This document shows positions 8,242 to 17,651 of a stretch of DNA of 54,766 nucleotides, in pieces. The number at the start of each line of letters is the position of its first letter. Position 1 is the stretch's first letter. Source of the DNA: Streptomyces sp. LUP47B (GTDB lineage: Bacteria; Actinomycetota; Actinomycetes; Streptomycetales; Streptomycetaceae); contig NZ_MJAH01000021.1 in the NCBI RefSeq assembly GCF_001746295.1, forward strand, positions 152,413 through 207,178. The letters run 5' to 3'. Below the pieces are notes generated by a model that was not told the origin of the DNA, ran no database searches, and worked only from the letters and a program-made list of their open reading frames with translations. A program made the position numbers and the translations under genes.

Positions 8242-10293
8242 CTACGGGAAGGTGAGCTTCCAGCTGTTGATGTAGCCGGTGTCCTGGGCCGCGTTGTCCT
8301 GGACCCGCAAGTTCCAGGTCCCGTTGGCGACCTCGGAGGATGCGTTCACCGTGTACGTGGTGTTGAGGTTGTCGGTGCTGCCGCCCGTGCCGTACGCCTT
8401 CAGCGTGTACGCCGTACCGTCCGGGGCGATCAGCTGCACCCGGAGGTCACCGATGTAGGTGTGCACGATGTCGACCGCGACCGCGAGGTTCGAGGGCGCG
8501 TTGCCGGTACGCCCTGAGACGGTGACAGGCGAATTGACCGCAGCCCCGTTGTCCGGAATCGATACGTCGGTGGTCGACTCGAACGAGGTGCCGCCACCGC
8601 CGCCACCGCCGGGCCGCGAGCCGACCGCCACGCCCGCCCAGGCGTTCGCCACGGCCGTGTACTCGGCGCTCGTCGTGCCGTACAGCTCACCCGCCGCCGC
8701 GAGGGTGCCGGTGCGGGCGGCCGCGTAGTTGGTCGTGGTCGTGAACTTCGTGGTCAGCGCGCGGAACCAGATCTTCTCCGCCTTGTCCCGGCCGATGCCG
8801 GTGACCGGGAGGCCGTCCGAGGTCGGGGAGTTGTAGGTGACACCGTTGATGGTCTTGGTGCCACTGCCCTCCGACAGGAGGTAGAAGAAGTGGTTCGCCG
8901 GGCCGGACGAGTAGTGGACGTCCACCGATCCGATCCCCGAGTACCAACTGTCCTTGGACGCGCCGTCCTTGCTCGGCTTGTCCATGTAGCGCAGCGGGGT
9001 GCCGTCGCCGTTGATGTTGATCTTCTCGCCGATGAGGTAGTCACCGACGTCGGAGGAGTTGTTGGCGTAGAACTCGACGGCCGTGCCGAAGATGTCGGAG
9101 GTCGCCTCGTTCAGTCCGCCGGACTCGCCCGAGTAGTTGAGCCCCGCGGTGTTCGACGTGACGCCGTGGGTCATCTCGTGACCGGCCACGTCGATCGCCG
9201 TCAGCGGGTGGGTGTTGCCCGACCCGTCGCCGTACGTCATGCAGAAGCAGCTGTCGTCCCAGAACGCGTTGACGTAGTTGTTGCCGTAGTGGGCCCGGGA
9301 GTACGCGCCCACCCCGTCACCGCGGATACCCGAACGCCCCTGCACGTTCTTGTAGTAGTCCCACGTGAGCGCGGCACCGTAGTGCGCGTCCGCGCCGGCC
9401 GTCTCGGCGTTGGAGGCGCTGCCGTTGCCCCAGGCGTCGTCGGGGCCCGAGAAGAGGGTGCCGGTGCCGGAGGTGCCGTGGTTGAGGTTGTACGTCTTGT
9501 GGCCGCCGCGCGCCCCGTCGGTCAGGTTGTACGTCGACCCGGACTGAGTGGTGCCGAGGGTGACCGTGCCGCTGTACATGGTGGTGCCGGTGCCGGTCTC
9601 GATGCCCTGGTACTCGTAGAGCTTCGCGCCGGTCGCCGCGTCCGTGACGACGTGCAGCTCGTTCGGGGTGCCGTCCTCCTGGAGGCCGCCGACGACCGTC
9701 TCGTACGCCAGGGTCGGCGTGCCGTTGCCGGCCCAGATGACCTTGCGCGGGGCGCGGTTGACGTTGGGGATCTTCGCGTCCGCCGCCTTCGCCGCCTTCA
9801 GCGCCTGCGTCTCGGCCTTGGCGGCGGGCAGCGCGGCCGTGGTCGTGGCCGGCTTGATGGCCTTCTGGGTGGCCTTGACGACCGCCTCGGTCGCCCCCGA
9901 CTTCGCGGTCTCCACGACCAGGTCGCCGCCGAGGACGGGCAGACCGTCGTAGGTGCGCTCGTAGCGGGTGTGGAGCGTGCCGTCGCCGTCCTTGAGGACG
10001 TCACGGACGACCAGCTTCTCCTTGGCGCCCAGGCCGAGGTCCTTGGCGGTGTCCGCCTTGGTGGCGTTCGCCTCGCGTATCAGCTCGGCCCGCTGGGCGG
10101 GGGTGAGCTTGAGGGACTCGGCGCCCGGGATCACCTTGCCCGCGGCCGACGTTGCCTTCTCGGGGGCCGCGGTGGCGGCGCCCGACTGGACCGCCGCGGC
10201 GATCAGGGCGGAGACACCGACGAGGGCCACGGCGGCGGCCCTGCGGTGCAGGGTGTGGGGGGTGCGTCTGTGGGAGGACCTGTCTCTCAACAC
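8242..10293 (-). CDS. secreted M4 neutral metallopeptidase with C-terminal P domain, second copy
   Basis: A 683-residue secreted zinc endopeptidase. It has an N-terminal basic region and signal peptide (AAAVALVGVSALIAAAVQSGAATAA), an FTP/PepSY propeptide (about 60-235) and an M4 catalytic domain with H372, E373 and H376 (HEMTH) and NEATSD. A Gly-rich linker (SRPGGGGGGGTSFE, about 560-573) leads to a C-terminal P/Homo B domain (TDVSIPDNGAAVNSPVTVSG to GYINSWKLTFP), often found on bacterial subtilases and M4 enzymes. GTG 10293 follows GAAGGAG at a short spacing; an adjacent TTG is possible. The P domain is the main difference from the first copy and suggests altered stability or substrate anchoring. 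Confidence 0.96.
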   Translation of the reverse strand: MLRDRSSHRRTPHTLHRRAAAVALVGVSALIAAAVQSGAATAAPEKATSAAGKVIPGAESLKLTPAQRAELIREANATKADTAKDLGLGAKEKLVVRDVLKDGDGTLHTRYERTYDGLPVLGGDLVVETAKSGATEAVVKATQKAIKPATTTAALPAAKAETQALKAAKAADAKIPNVNRAPRKVIWAGNGTPTLAYETVVGGLQEDGTPNELHVVTDAATGAKLYEYQGIETGTGTTMYSGTVTLGTTQSGSTYNLTDGARGGHKTYNLNHGTSGTGTLFSGPDDAWGNGSASNAETAGADAHYGAALTWDYYKNVQGRSGIRGDGVGAYSRAHYGNNYVNAFWDDSCFCMTYGDGSGNTHPLTAIDVAGHEMTHGVTSNTAGLNYSGESGGLNEATSDIFGTAVEFYANNSSDVGDYLIGEKININGDGTPLRYMDKPSKDGASKDSWYSGIGSVDVHYSSGPANHFFYLLSEGSGTKTINGVTYNSPTSDGLPVTGIGRDKAEKIWFRALTTKFTTTTNYAAARTGTLAAAGELYGTTSAEYTAVANAWAGVAVGSRPGGGGGGGTSFESTTDVSIPDNGAAVNSPVTVSGRTGNAPSNLAVAVDIVHTYIGDLRVQLIAPDGTAYTLKAYGTGGSTDNLNTTYTVNASSEVANGTWNLRVQDNAAQDTGYINSWKLTFP

Positions 10294-10411
10294 TGACTCC
10301 TTCTGCGCGGCCGCGGATCGCGCGGCCAGGGGAGACCGGACGGTGGGTCGACCGTCCGGGCGGTACGCGGAACGAGGTGCGGAGGCCGCGGATCAGAACA
10401 CAGCGAGAGAT

Positions 10412-10450
10412 CTGTGAGGTTGCTGTGAAGCGGCCGTGGGAAGCGTGGCA
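10412..10450 (-). promoter_or_regulatory. upstream element shared by the two M4 genes, copy 2
   Basis: CTGTGA at 10412-10417 and 10423-10428 (11-nt period), a third CCGTGG at the same phase, then GGAAGCGTGGCA (10439-10450), identical to the 12-mer at 8029-8040. It lies about 120-155 nt ahead of the second M4 start codon, within a 232-nt gap that holds no gene. Confidence 0.4.
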
Positions 10451-10525
10451 CCGGAAAGCCCGTACTGTCAGGAGCGCGTCAGGAACTTGGCCGGAAATCG
10501 TTCGTTGTCCGGGAGTTCATGTTCG

Positions 10526-12304
10526 CTATACGGACTTTCCACCCTGGCCGGACACCGGGGGCCGGTCCCCGTGCCACGACCCCCACAGCGCCGCGTAGGC
10601 CCCGTCCGCCGCCACCAGCTCCTCATGCGTGCCGAGCTCCGTCAGCAGGCCGTTCTCCATCACCGCCACCCGGTCCGCGTCGTGCGCGGTGTGCAGCCGG
10701 TGCGCGATCGCGATCACCGTCCGTCCTTCGAGCACGGCGGCCAGGGCGCGCTCGGTGTGCCGCGCGGTCGTGGGATCGAGGAGCGCGGTCGCCTCGTCGA
10801 GGATCAGTGTGTGGGGGTCCGCCAACACCACCCGGGCCAGGGCGAGTTGCTGCGCCTGCGAACCGTCCGTACGGCAACCGTCGTCACCGAGCGCGGTGTC
10901 GAGCCCCTCCGGCAGCTCCCGTACCCACCCGTCGGCTCCCACCGCGGTCAGGGCGGCCCACAACTCCTCGTCGTCGGCGCCGGGTTCGGCGATACGGAGG
11001 TTGTCGCGGACCGTGCCCAGGAAGACGTGGTGCTCCTGGGTGACCAGGACGACCTGGCGGCGCAGCTGCTCGGGGTCGAGGCCGACGACAGGGACCCCGC
11101 CGACCGTCACCGATCCGGAGGTCGGCGCGTCGACACCCGCGAGCAGCCTGCTCAAGGTGGTCTTCCCGGCGCCGGAAGGGCCCACGACGGCCAGCCGTTC
11201 ACCGGGGCGCACGGTCAGGTCGACGCCGTGCAGGACCTCACTGCCGCGGCCGTAGGAGTAGCGCGCGGCGGTGACGTCGAAGCGGTCGTCGGCGGGGGCG
11301 GGGGAGTTCTCGGCGGAGGCCCGCGGGGCCGCGGCGAGGCCCTCCACGCGGGCGAACGAGGCACCGCTGGACTGGAGTTGCTCGATCCGCATCAGGATCT
11401 CGTCGAGGGGGGTGGCCATCTGACGCAGATACAGGGCAGCGGCGACGACCGACCCCAGGCTCAGCATGTCCTGCGCGTGCAGCACCTCGCCGACCAGGAG
11501 CACACCGGCCACGGGCAGGATGTACGCCACCTCCACCACAGGGAAGAACACACTACGCAGGTAGAGGGTGTAGAGGCGGGTGCGGCGGGCCGTGTCGAGG
11601 GCGTCCCGGCTCGCCCGGACGCGCCGCTTCTCGAGTCGGAGCGCCTCGACCGTGCGGGCGCCGGACGCGGTGGCCGCGAGGATCTCGGCGACGTCGGAGG
11701 TGGCGGCGCCCTCGGCCAGGTAGCCGTCCCTCGCCCGCCGCAGATACCAGCGCAGCACGAACCAGATGGGCAGCAGACCGAACACACCGACGGCACCGAG
11801 CAGCGGGTCGAGGACGAACACCGCGGCCAGCAGGAACAGGAACTGCACGGAGTTGATGAGGAGTTCGGGTCCCGCGTCGCGGAGCGTGGTGCCGACGGTC
11901 GAGACGTCGGCGGTGCCCCGGGCCGTGAGGTCGCCGGTGCCGGCGCGTTCCACGACAGAGGCGGGCAGGGCCAGGGTGCGCTCCACGAACTCCTCGCGGA
12001 CGCGGGCGAGGGTGCGTTCGCCGAAGCGGTGACCGACGTAGCGGGCCCAGCGGGCGAGGACGAGCTGGGTGCTCGCGCACACCACGAGGACGAGCGAGAG
12101 CCGGTCCACCGCCGCCACGCCCTCCCCGGCGCGCACCTCGTCGATGATCCGGCCGAGCAGCCACGGTCCGGCCAGACCGCTGAGGGCGGCGAGCGCGTTC
12201 AGGGCGAGTACGGCGGTGAAGGCGCGGGTGTCGGCGCGTACCAGCCGGACCGCGGCCCGCCGCACGGTCACGGGATCGGCGACCGGCAGGTGACCCGTGC
12301 TCAC
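10526..12304 (-). CDS. ABC exporter half-transporter with canonical P-loop but degenerate signature motif
   Basis: A 592-residue membrane fusion of a six-helix ABC exporter domain (about 20-320) and an ATPase domain (about 345-580). Walker A is intact (GPSGAGKT, K381), as are the Q-loop (VTQEHHVF), Walker B with catalytic E504 (LILDEAT) and the H-switch (IAHRLHT). The LSGGQ signature is replaced by TDGSQ (479-483). GTG 12304 overlaps the TGA of the preceding gene by 4 nt (GTGA), so the two are translationally coupled and almost surely form a heterodimer. It is the last gene of a four-gene operon. The substrate is unknown; hydrophobic or peptide-like compounds are usual in this family. Confidence 0.93.
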   Translation of the reverse strand: MSTGHLPVADPVTVRRAAVRLVRADTRAFTAVLALNALAALSGLAGPWLLGRIIDEVRAGEGVAAVDRLSLVLVVCASTQLVLARWARYVGHRFGERTLARVREEFVERTLALPASVVERAGTGDLTARGTADVSTVGTTLRDAGPELLINSVQFLFLLAAVFVLDPLLGAVGVFGLLPIWFVLRWYLRRARDGYLAEGAATSDVAEILAATASGARTVEALRLEKRRVRASRDALDTARRTRLYTLYLRSVFFPVVEVAYILPVAGVLLVGEVLHAQDMLSLGSVVAAALYLRQMATPLDEILMRIEQLQSSGASFARVEGLAAAPRASAENSPAPADDRFDVTAARYSYGRGSEVLHGVDLTVRPGERLAVVGPSGAGKTTLSRLLAGVDAPTSGSVTVGGVPVVGLDPEQLRRQVVLVTQEHHVFLGTVRDNLRIAEPGADDEELWAALTAVGADGWVRELPEGLDTALGDDGCRTDGSQAQQLALARVVLADPHTLILDEATALLDPTTARHTERALAAVLEGRTVIAIAHRLHTAHDADRVAVMENGLLTELGTHEELVAADGAYAALWGSWHGDRPPVSGQGGKSV

Positions 12305-13992
12305 TTCATGACCTCCGCGTCTCGGGCGACCAGGGCGCGGTATCCCGGTTCCTCGGTGAGGAGTTGCTGGTGGGTTCCGGTCGCCGCGAGTTTGCCGTCG
12401 ACCAGGTAGTGGACCGCGTCGGCGTGGTCCAGTACGAGGGGCGAGGTGGTGGTGACGGCTGTGGTGCGGCCCTGGCGGGCTTCTCGTAGGCGTCCGGCCA
12501 CGAGGGCTTCCGTGTGCGCGTCCAGGGCGGAGGTCGGTTCGACGGCGAGCAGGACTTCTGCGTCGGCGAGCAGGGCTCTCACCAGTCGGATGCGTTGACG
12601 TTGGCCGCCCGAGAGGTTGCGGGCCTGGGCGTCCATGGGGGAGTCGAGGCCGTCCGGGAGACCTTGGACGATGTCGTCTGCCACGGCTGCGTGCAGGGCG
12701 GCCGTGGGGTCGCAGTCCGCGCCCGTGATCACCTCGCGCAGTGTGCCCGCGAACAGGTCCGCCTCGTGGTCCGCCAGCAGGATGTGCTCTCTGATCTGGG
12801 GCAGCCGGATCTCGTTCAGCGGTACTCCGCCCCACGTCGCCGCTGACGGGGTGTACCGGGCCAGACGGTCCAGAACCGTTGCCGTGTCCGCGGGCCTCGC
12901 GCAGGCCAGTGCCGTCAGGCGGCCCGGCAGGACGCGGACGCCCGACTCCGGGTCGTGCAGGACCGAGGGCTCCGCGGGAGCGTCCCGTGTGCCCCGGTCC
13001 TCCATCGGCTCCAGGCGCAGGAACCGTACGACCCTTCTCGCCGCCACCACTCCCCGGCTCAGCTGGTAGCCGCACTCCACCCAGAACGCCACCGGGCCCA
13101 CCAGGACCGCGACATAGCCGTACACCGCGACCAACTCGCCCACGGTGATCTCGCCCTGGGCGGCCAGGCGGGCCGCGAGCCAGGTGACCACGGCGAGGAA
13201 CAGGGTGGGCAGGCCCACGCCGAGGGCCTGGACCCAGCTGGTGACCGCGCCGACCCGGTAGCCCTGGGCCCGCAGGTGCTGGCTGTCGCGGTGGAAGGCG
13301 TCGGCGACCAGGCCCTTGCCGCCGAGTCCGTTGAGGACACGCAGGCCGCCCGCGAGGTCGGCGATGCGGGAGGTGAGGACGCCCTGGCGGTCGCGGTACT
13401 CCGTCTCGGCGCCCTGGAGGCGGGACAGGAACGGGCCGACGAGCAGGACGATCGCCGGGATGCCGAGCAGGACCACGGCCGCGAGGACCGGGGAGACCGA
13501 GACCAGCAGGGCGGCCACCGTCAGATAGGCGACGCACGCGCCGACGCCCGGGCCGACGACCGTCAATGCGCCCGCGATCGTCTGCACGTCGCCCACGCCG
13601 ATCGTGACGACCTCCCCCGCCCCGGTCCGGCGCGAGAGGGCGGCGCCCAGGCGGACCGCCTGTCCGACGACCACCTTGACCGTGCGGAAGTTGGCGTCCA
13701 TCCGCACCCGGGTCATCGTGCGGTGCCGCATGATGCTCAGCCAGGCGTTGAAGGAGCCGACCGCGAACAGCGCGAAGCACCAGCCGGCGAGCGCCGCCCA
13801 GTCGCCCGGCTCCAGACCCTCGTCGATCGCCTTCGCCATCAGATACGGCGTCGCCGCGAGCAGCACCATCCAGGAGCTGCCCAGCAGCGCCCCGGCGACG
13901 GACCGCCCGGGCTGGCAGCGCACCAGCCACCACAGATACCGCCAGCCGCCCCGGACGTCGGGCGTGCCGGGGTCCTCGTACGCGTCGATCAC
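12301..13992 (-). CDS. ABC exporter half-transporter with destroyed P-loop, partner of the next gene
   Basis: A 563-residue exporter half-transporter: membrane domain about 20-320, ATPase domain about 330-555. The Walker A segment reads CARPADTAT (364-372), with no glycine pattern and threonine 370 where the lysine should be. Walker B has V484 in place of Asp although E485 remains (LLAVEPTSALD). The Q-loop Gln is Asp (LLADHEADLF) and the H-switch His is lost (TTTSPLVL). The signature LSGGQRQR is perfect. It therefore supplies the signature to its partner's canonical P-loop while its own site cannot bind ATP normally. GTG 13992 follows AGGGGG and lies 16 nt after the upstream gene. Confidence 0.92.
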   Translation of the reverse strand: MIDAYEDPGTPDVRGGWRYLWWLVRCQPGRSVAGALLGSSWMVLLAATPYLMAKAIDEGLEPGDWAALAGWCFALFAVGSFNAWLSIMRHRTMTRVRMDANFRTVKVVVGQAVRLGAALSRRTGAGEVVTIGVGDVQTIAGALTVVGPGVGACVAYLTVAALLVSVSPVLAAVVLLGIPAIVLLVGPFLSRLQGAETEYRDRQGVLTSRIADLAGGLRVLNGLGGKGLVADAFHRDSQHLRAQGYRVGAVTSWVQALGVGLPTLFLAVVTWLAARLAAQGEITVGELVAVYGYVAVLVGPVAFWVECGYQLSRGVVAARRVVRFLRLEPMEDRGTRDAPAEPSVLHDPESGVRVLPGRLTALACARPADTATVLDRLARYTPSAATWGGVPLNEIRLPQIREHILLADHEADLFAGTLREVITGADCDPTAALHAAVADDIVQGLPDGLDSPMDAQARNLSGGQRQRIRLVRALLADAEVLLAVEPTSALDAHTEALVAGRLREARQGRTTAVTTTSPLVLDHADAVHYLVDGKLAATGTHQQLLTEEPGYRALVARDAEVMK

Positions 13993-14008
13993 CTGTCCCC
14001 CTGTCGAT

Positions 14009-15868
14009 TCACGCGAGGCTGTCCCGCCAGGCCCGGTGCAGATCCGCGAACCGGCCCGCGTCCGCGACGAGTTCGGCCGGTGTGCCGTCCTCGACGATCC
14101 TGCCGTGCTCCATGACCAGTACCCGGTCGGCGATCTCCACGGTCGACAGCCGATGCGCGATCACCACGGCCGTACGGCCCTTCAGGACCGTCCCCATCGC
14201 ACGCTGCACGGACCGCTCGCCCGGGATGTCCAGCGAGCTGGTCGCCTCGTCCAGGATCAGCACCGCCGGATCGGCGAGCAACGCCCGCGCGAACGCCACG
14301 AGCTGGCGCTGACCCGCCGAGATACGGCCGCCCCGCTTGCGTACGTCCGTGTCGTAGCCGTCGGGCAGGGCGCTGATGAAGTCGTGCGCGCCGATCGCCT
14401 TCGCCGCCTGCTCGATCTCCTCGCGGGTGGCGTCCGGCCGGCCGATCGCGATGTTCTCGGCGACCGTGCCGGAGAACAGGAACGCCTCCTGCGTCACCAT
14501 GACCACCCCGCGCCGCAGTTCGGGCACGGCGAGCTCGCGAAGGTCCACGCCGTCCAGGAGGACGCGGCCGTCCGAGGGGTCGTAGAAACGGGCGAGGAGT
14601 TTGGCGAGCGTCGACTTTCCGGCGCCGGTCGAGCCGACCACCGCGACCGTCTGCCCGGCGGGCAGGGTCAGATCGAACCGGGGGAGCACCTCGCCGCCGG
14701 TGCGGTAGGCGAAGCGGACGCCGTCGAAGACGACCTCGCGGCCCGGGTGCTGCGACTCGAGGGCCGGGAGCTGCCTGGGTGTCACCGGCTCGGGCACCGT
14801 CGGGGTCTGGGCGAGCAGACCCGCGATCTTCTCCAGGGAGGCCGCCGCCGACTGGTAGGAGTTCAGGAACATCCCGAGCCGGTCGATCGGGTCGTACAGC
14901 CGCCGCAGATACAGCACCGCCGCTGCCAGTACACCCAGCTCCAGCGAGTCCTGCGCCACCCGGTAGGCGCCCCACAGCACGATCCCCGCGACGGCCGTGT
15001 TGGCGACCAGCCGGGAACTGACGACATAGCGGGCCATCTCAAGCAGCGCGTCGCCGTTGACCCGCTCGTGCCGCCTGTTCAGTACGGCGAAGTCGGCGTC
15101 GTTGGCGGCCTCGCGGCGGAACGCGCGCACCGGCCGGATGCCGTTCATCGTCTCCACGAACTTGACGATCACGGCGGCGATCGCGGTCGACCGCTTCCGG
15201 TACACCCGGCCCGCGCGCCGCCGGTAGCCCCGCACGAGCAGGTACAGCGGCAGGAAGGACGCCACCGCGACCGCGCCGAGGGCGAGATCCAGCCAGAGCA
15301 GCAGGGCGGAGATGTAGAGGAAGGACAGGATGACGGTGACGAGTTCCTGCAAGCCCTCATTGAGCAGTTCGCGCAGCGACTCCACGTCCGTCGTCGAACG
15401 GGAGATGAGCCGGCCCGAGGTGTAGCGCTCGTGGAAGTCGATGCTCAGCGCCTGCGCGTGCCGGAAGATCCGGCCGCGCAGATCGAGCAGCACGTCCTGG
15501 TTGACGCGGGCGGAGACCAGGATGAACGCGTACTGGAGCCCGCCGGCGGCCAGCGCGGACAGCAGATAGCCGGCGCCGACCGCGATCAGCGGGCCGTTGT
15601 CGTGGTCCCGGAACGCCGGAACCGCGCGGTCGATGGCGTACGCGACCAGCAGTGGGCCCGCCTGTACGGCCGCCTGCTGGAGCAGCAGCAGGAACGTGGT
15701 GAGGGTGACCCGTGCCCTCATCGGGGCGAGCAGGGAGCGCAGCAGGAGGGAGGTGGCGCGCGGGGGAGTGGGCAGGCGGTCGCGGTCGAAGGCGTCCCCC
15801 GCGTCCTGGTGACGGGGGAGTTCGGGTTCGTCGTCCGCCGTGGGGGCGTTGGTGGTGGGGGCCGTCAT
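14009..15868 (-). CDS. ABC exporter half-transporter, canonical catalytic subunit of the first pair
   Basis: A 619-residue ABC exporter protein: a hydrophilic N-terminal tail of about 35 residues, a six-helix membrane domain (about 45-350) and an ATPase domain (about 385-610). Walker A is GSTGAGKST (K418), Q-loop VTQEAFLF, signature ISAGQRQ (a mild variant of LSGGQ), Walker B LILDEATSSLD and H-switch IAHRLST. It overlaps the preceding gene by 4 nt (ATGA at 15865-15868) and is probably its heterodimer partner. With E intact here and the Glu lost in the partner, this subunit carries the competent Walker side. The substrate is unknown. Confidence 0.93.
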   Translation of the reverse strand: MTAPTTNAPTADDEPELPRHQDAGDAFDRDRLPTPPRATSLLLRSLLAPMRARVTLTTFLLLLQQAAVQAGPLLVAYAIDRAVPAFRDHDNGPLIAVGAGYLLSALAAGGLQYAFILVSARVNQDVLLDLRGRIFRHAQALSIDFHERYTSGRLISRSTTDVESLRELLNEGLQELVTVILSFLYISALLLWLDLALGAVAVASFLPLYLLVRGYRRRAGRVYRKRSTAIAAVIVKFVETMNGIRPVRAFRREAANDADFAVLNRRHERVNGDALLEMARYVVSSRLVANTAVAGIVLWGAYRVAQDSLELGVLAAAVLYLRRLYDPIDRLGMFLNSYQSAAASLEKIAGLLAQTPTVPEPVTPRQLPALESQHPGREVVFDGVRFAYRTGGEVLPRFDLTLPAGQTVAVVGSTGAGKSTLAKLLARFYDPSDGRVLLDGVDLRELAVPELRRGVVMVTQEAFLFSGTVAENIAIGRPDATREEIEQAAKAIGAHDFISALPDGYDTDVRKRGGRISAGQRQLVAFARALLADPAVLILDEATSSLDIPGERSVQRAMGTVLKGRTAVVIAHRLSTVEIADRVLVMEHGRIVEDGTPAELVADAGRFADLHRAWRDSLA

Positions 15869-17643
15869 CGGTCGTCGTCCTCCGCTTCCCCGGTGCCGGA
15901 CATGAGGTGGGCGTACTCGGCGTTGGTGCGCAGCAGTTCGTGGTGGGTGCCCACGGCGGTGATACGGCCGTCGGACAGCAGCGCGACGCGGTCGGCGAGC
16001 AGCACGGTCGAGGGGCGGTGCGCCACGATGAGGGCGGTGGTGTCCGCGAGGACGTCGCGCAGCGCGGCCTCCACGGCGGCCTCGGTGTGCACGTCCAGCG
16101 CGGACAGGGGATCGTCGAGGACGAGGAATCTGGGCCTGCCGACCACGGCCCGGGCCAGGGCGAGGCGTTGGCGCTGGCCGCCGGAGAGGCTGAGGCCCTG
16201 TTCGCCGACCTGGGTGTCGGTGCCGTGGGGGAGGGCGTGCACGAAGTCCGCCTGCGCGACGGACAGGGCGCGGTCCAGTTCCCCTTCGTCCATGCCCAGC
16301 AGGACGTTGTCCTTGACGCTGGCGGAGAAGAGGGTGGGTTCCTCGAAGGCGACGGCCACCATGGAGCGCAGCTCTTCTCTGGGCATGGCGGTGATGTCCT
16401 CGCCGTCCAGGGTGATGTGGCCGGATGTCACCTCGTGGAGGCGGGGGACGAGGGCGGTGAGAGTCGTCTTGCCGCTGCCCGTCGTGCCGACCAGGGCCAT
16501 GGATTCGCCGGGGCGGATGTGGAGGTCGATGAGGTCGAGGATGGGTGGGGAGTCCTCGGGGGCGTCGGGGTAGCGGAACCGGACCTGGTGGAACCGGAGG
16601 CCTTCGTCGTCGGGCGCGGATTTGTGGGGGCTGAGGGGCGCGTCTTCCTGCTCCGGTGATTCGTTCATCACCTCGAAATAGCGCTCCGTCGCCGTCGCCG
16701 CCTCCTGGGTCATCGCCAGCAGGAAGCCGATCGACTCCACCGGCCACCTGAGCGCAAGTGCCGTCGACAGGAAGGCCACCAACGTGCCCGCCGACAGGTC
16801 CCCATCGGCCACCTGCACGCAGCCCAGGACCAGCGCGGCCCCGATGGCCACCTCGGGGAGGGTGGTGATGACGCCCCAGATCGTGGCGAGCAGTCCCGCC
16901 TTGCGCAGCTCGGTTCCCCGCAGCTTCCCGGACAGTTCACGAAAGGCCCGCGCCTGGGAACGGTGGCGTCCGAAGCCCTTGATGATCCGGATGCCGAGCA
17001 CGCTCTCCTCGACGACCGTCGTGAGGTCGCCGACCTGGTCCTGGGCGAGCCGCGCCACACTGTGGTACCGCTTCTCGAAGACCATGCACGTGATCATCAC
17101 GGGGATGGCCGGACCCAGGATCACCAGCCCCAGCGTCCAGTCCTGGAGCAGCATGATGATCACGCCGACGATGATCGTCACGGCGTTGACCAGCAGGAAG
17201 GTCAGCGGGAAGGCGAGGAACATGCGCAGGAGCATGAGGTCCGTGGTGGCCCGGGACAGCAGCTGGCCGGACGCCCAGCGGTCGTGGAAGGCCACCGGGA
17301 GGCGCTGGAGGTGCCGGTACAGGCCCGCCCGCATCTCCGCCTCGACGTGGGACAGCGGTCTCGCCACCAGCCATCGCCGCAGCCCGAACAGCAGTGCCTC
17401 CGCGAACCCGAGCAGCAGCAGGTACAGCGCGCCGAGCCATACGCCCGCCGTGTCCCCGTCGGCGACCGGGCCGTCCACCATCCACTTCAGGACGAGGGGG
17501 ATCACCAGCCCCGTACAGGAGGCGAGGATCGCCACGAGCGCGGCGGTGACCAGCCGCGCGCGGGCCGGCCGCACATACGGCCACAGACGCAGCAGGGTTG
17601 TTGCCGCCGATCGGTCCTTGGTGGTTGCACGTGTCGTGGACAT
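15865..17643 (-). CDS. ABC exporter half-transporter, non-catalytic subunit of the first pair (operon leader)
   Basis: A 592-residue ABC exporter protein: membrane domain about 25-320, ATPase domain about 345-580. Walker A GTTGSGKTT and signature LSLSGGQRQR are canonical, but the catalytic glutamate is aspartate (D511 in FLVLDDPLSALD) and the Q-loop Gln is Glu (VAFEEPTLF). This is the classical pattern of the non-hydrolysing subunit in heterodimeric exporters. ATG 17643 has no ribosome site, and the promoter -10 ends only 8 nt upstream, so the mRNA is probably leaderless. It starts the four-gene operon 17643-10526 and is driven by a DNA-damage-type promoter. Confidence 0.93.
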   Translation of the reverse strand: MSTTRATTKDRSAATTLLRLWPYVRPARARLVTAALVAILASCTGLVIPLVLKWMVDGPVADGDTAGVWLGALYLLLLGFAEALLFGLRRWLVARPLSHVEAEMRAGLYRHLQRLPVAFHDRWASGQLLSRATTDLMLLRMFLAFPLTFLLVNAVTIIVGVIIMLLQDWTLGLVILGPAIPVMITCMVFEKRYHSVARLAQDQVGDLTTVVEESVLGIRIIKGFGRHRSQARAFRELSGKLRGTELRKAGLLATIWGVITTLPEVAIGAALVLGCVQVADGDLSAGTLVAFLSTALALRWPVESIGFLLAMTQEAATATERYFEVMNESPEQEDAPLSPHKSAPDDEGLRFHQVRFRYPDAPEDSPPILDLIDLHIRPGESMALVGTTGSGKTTLTALVPRLHEVTSGHITLDGEDITAMPREELRSMVAVAFEEPTLFSASVKDNVLLGMDEGELDRALSVAQADFVHALPHGTDTQVGEQGLSLSGGQRQRLALARAVVGRPRFLVLDDPLSALDVHTEAAVEAALRDVLADTTALIVAHRPSTVLLADRVALLSDGRITAVGTHHELLRTNAEYAHLMSGTGEAEDDDR

Positions 17644-17651
17644 CAGCTGCG

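Noticed and set aside
10436..12409. Long plus-strand open frame antisense to the ABC exporter genes
   Set aside because: Its translation is rich in Arg, Gly, Gln and His with no domain, and the minus strand encodes clear ABC motifs. It is a GC-skew shadow frame.
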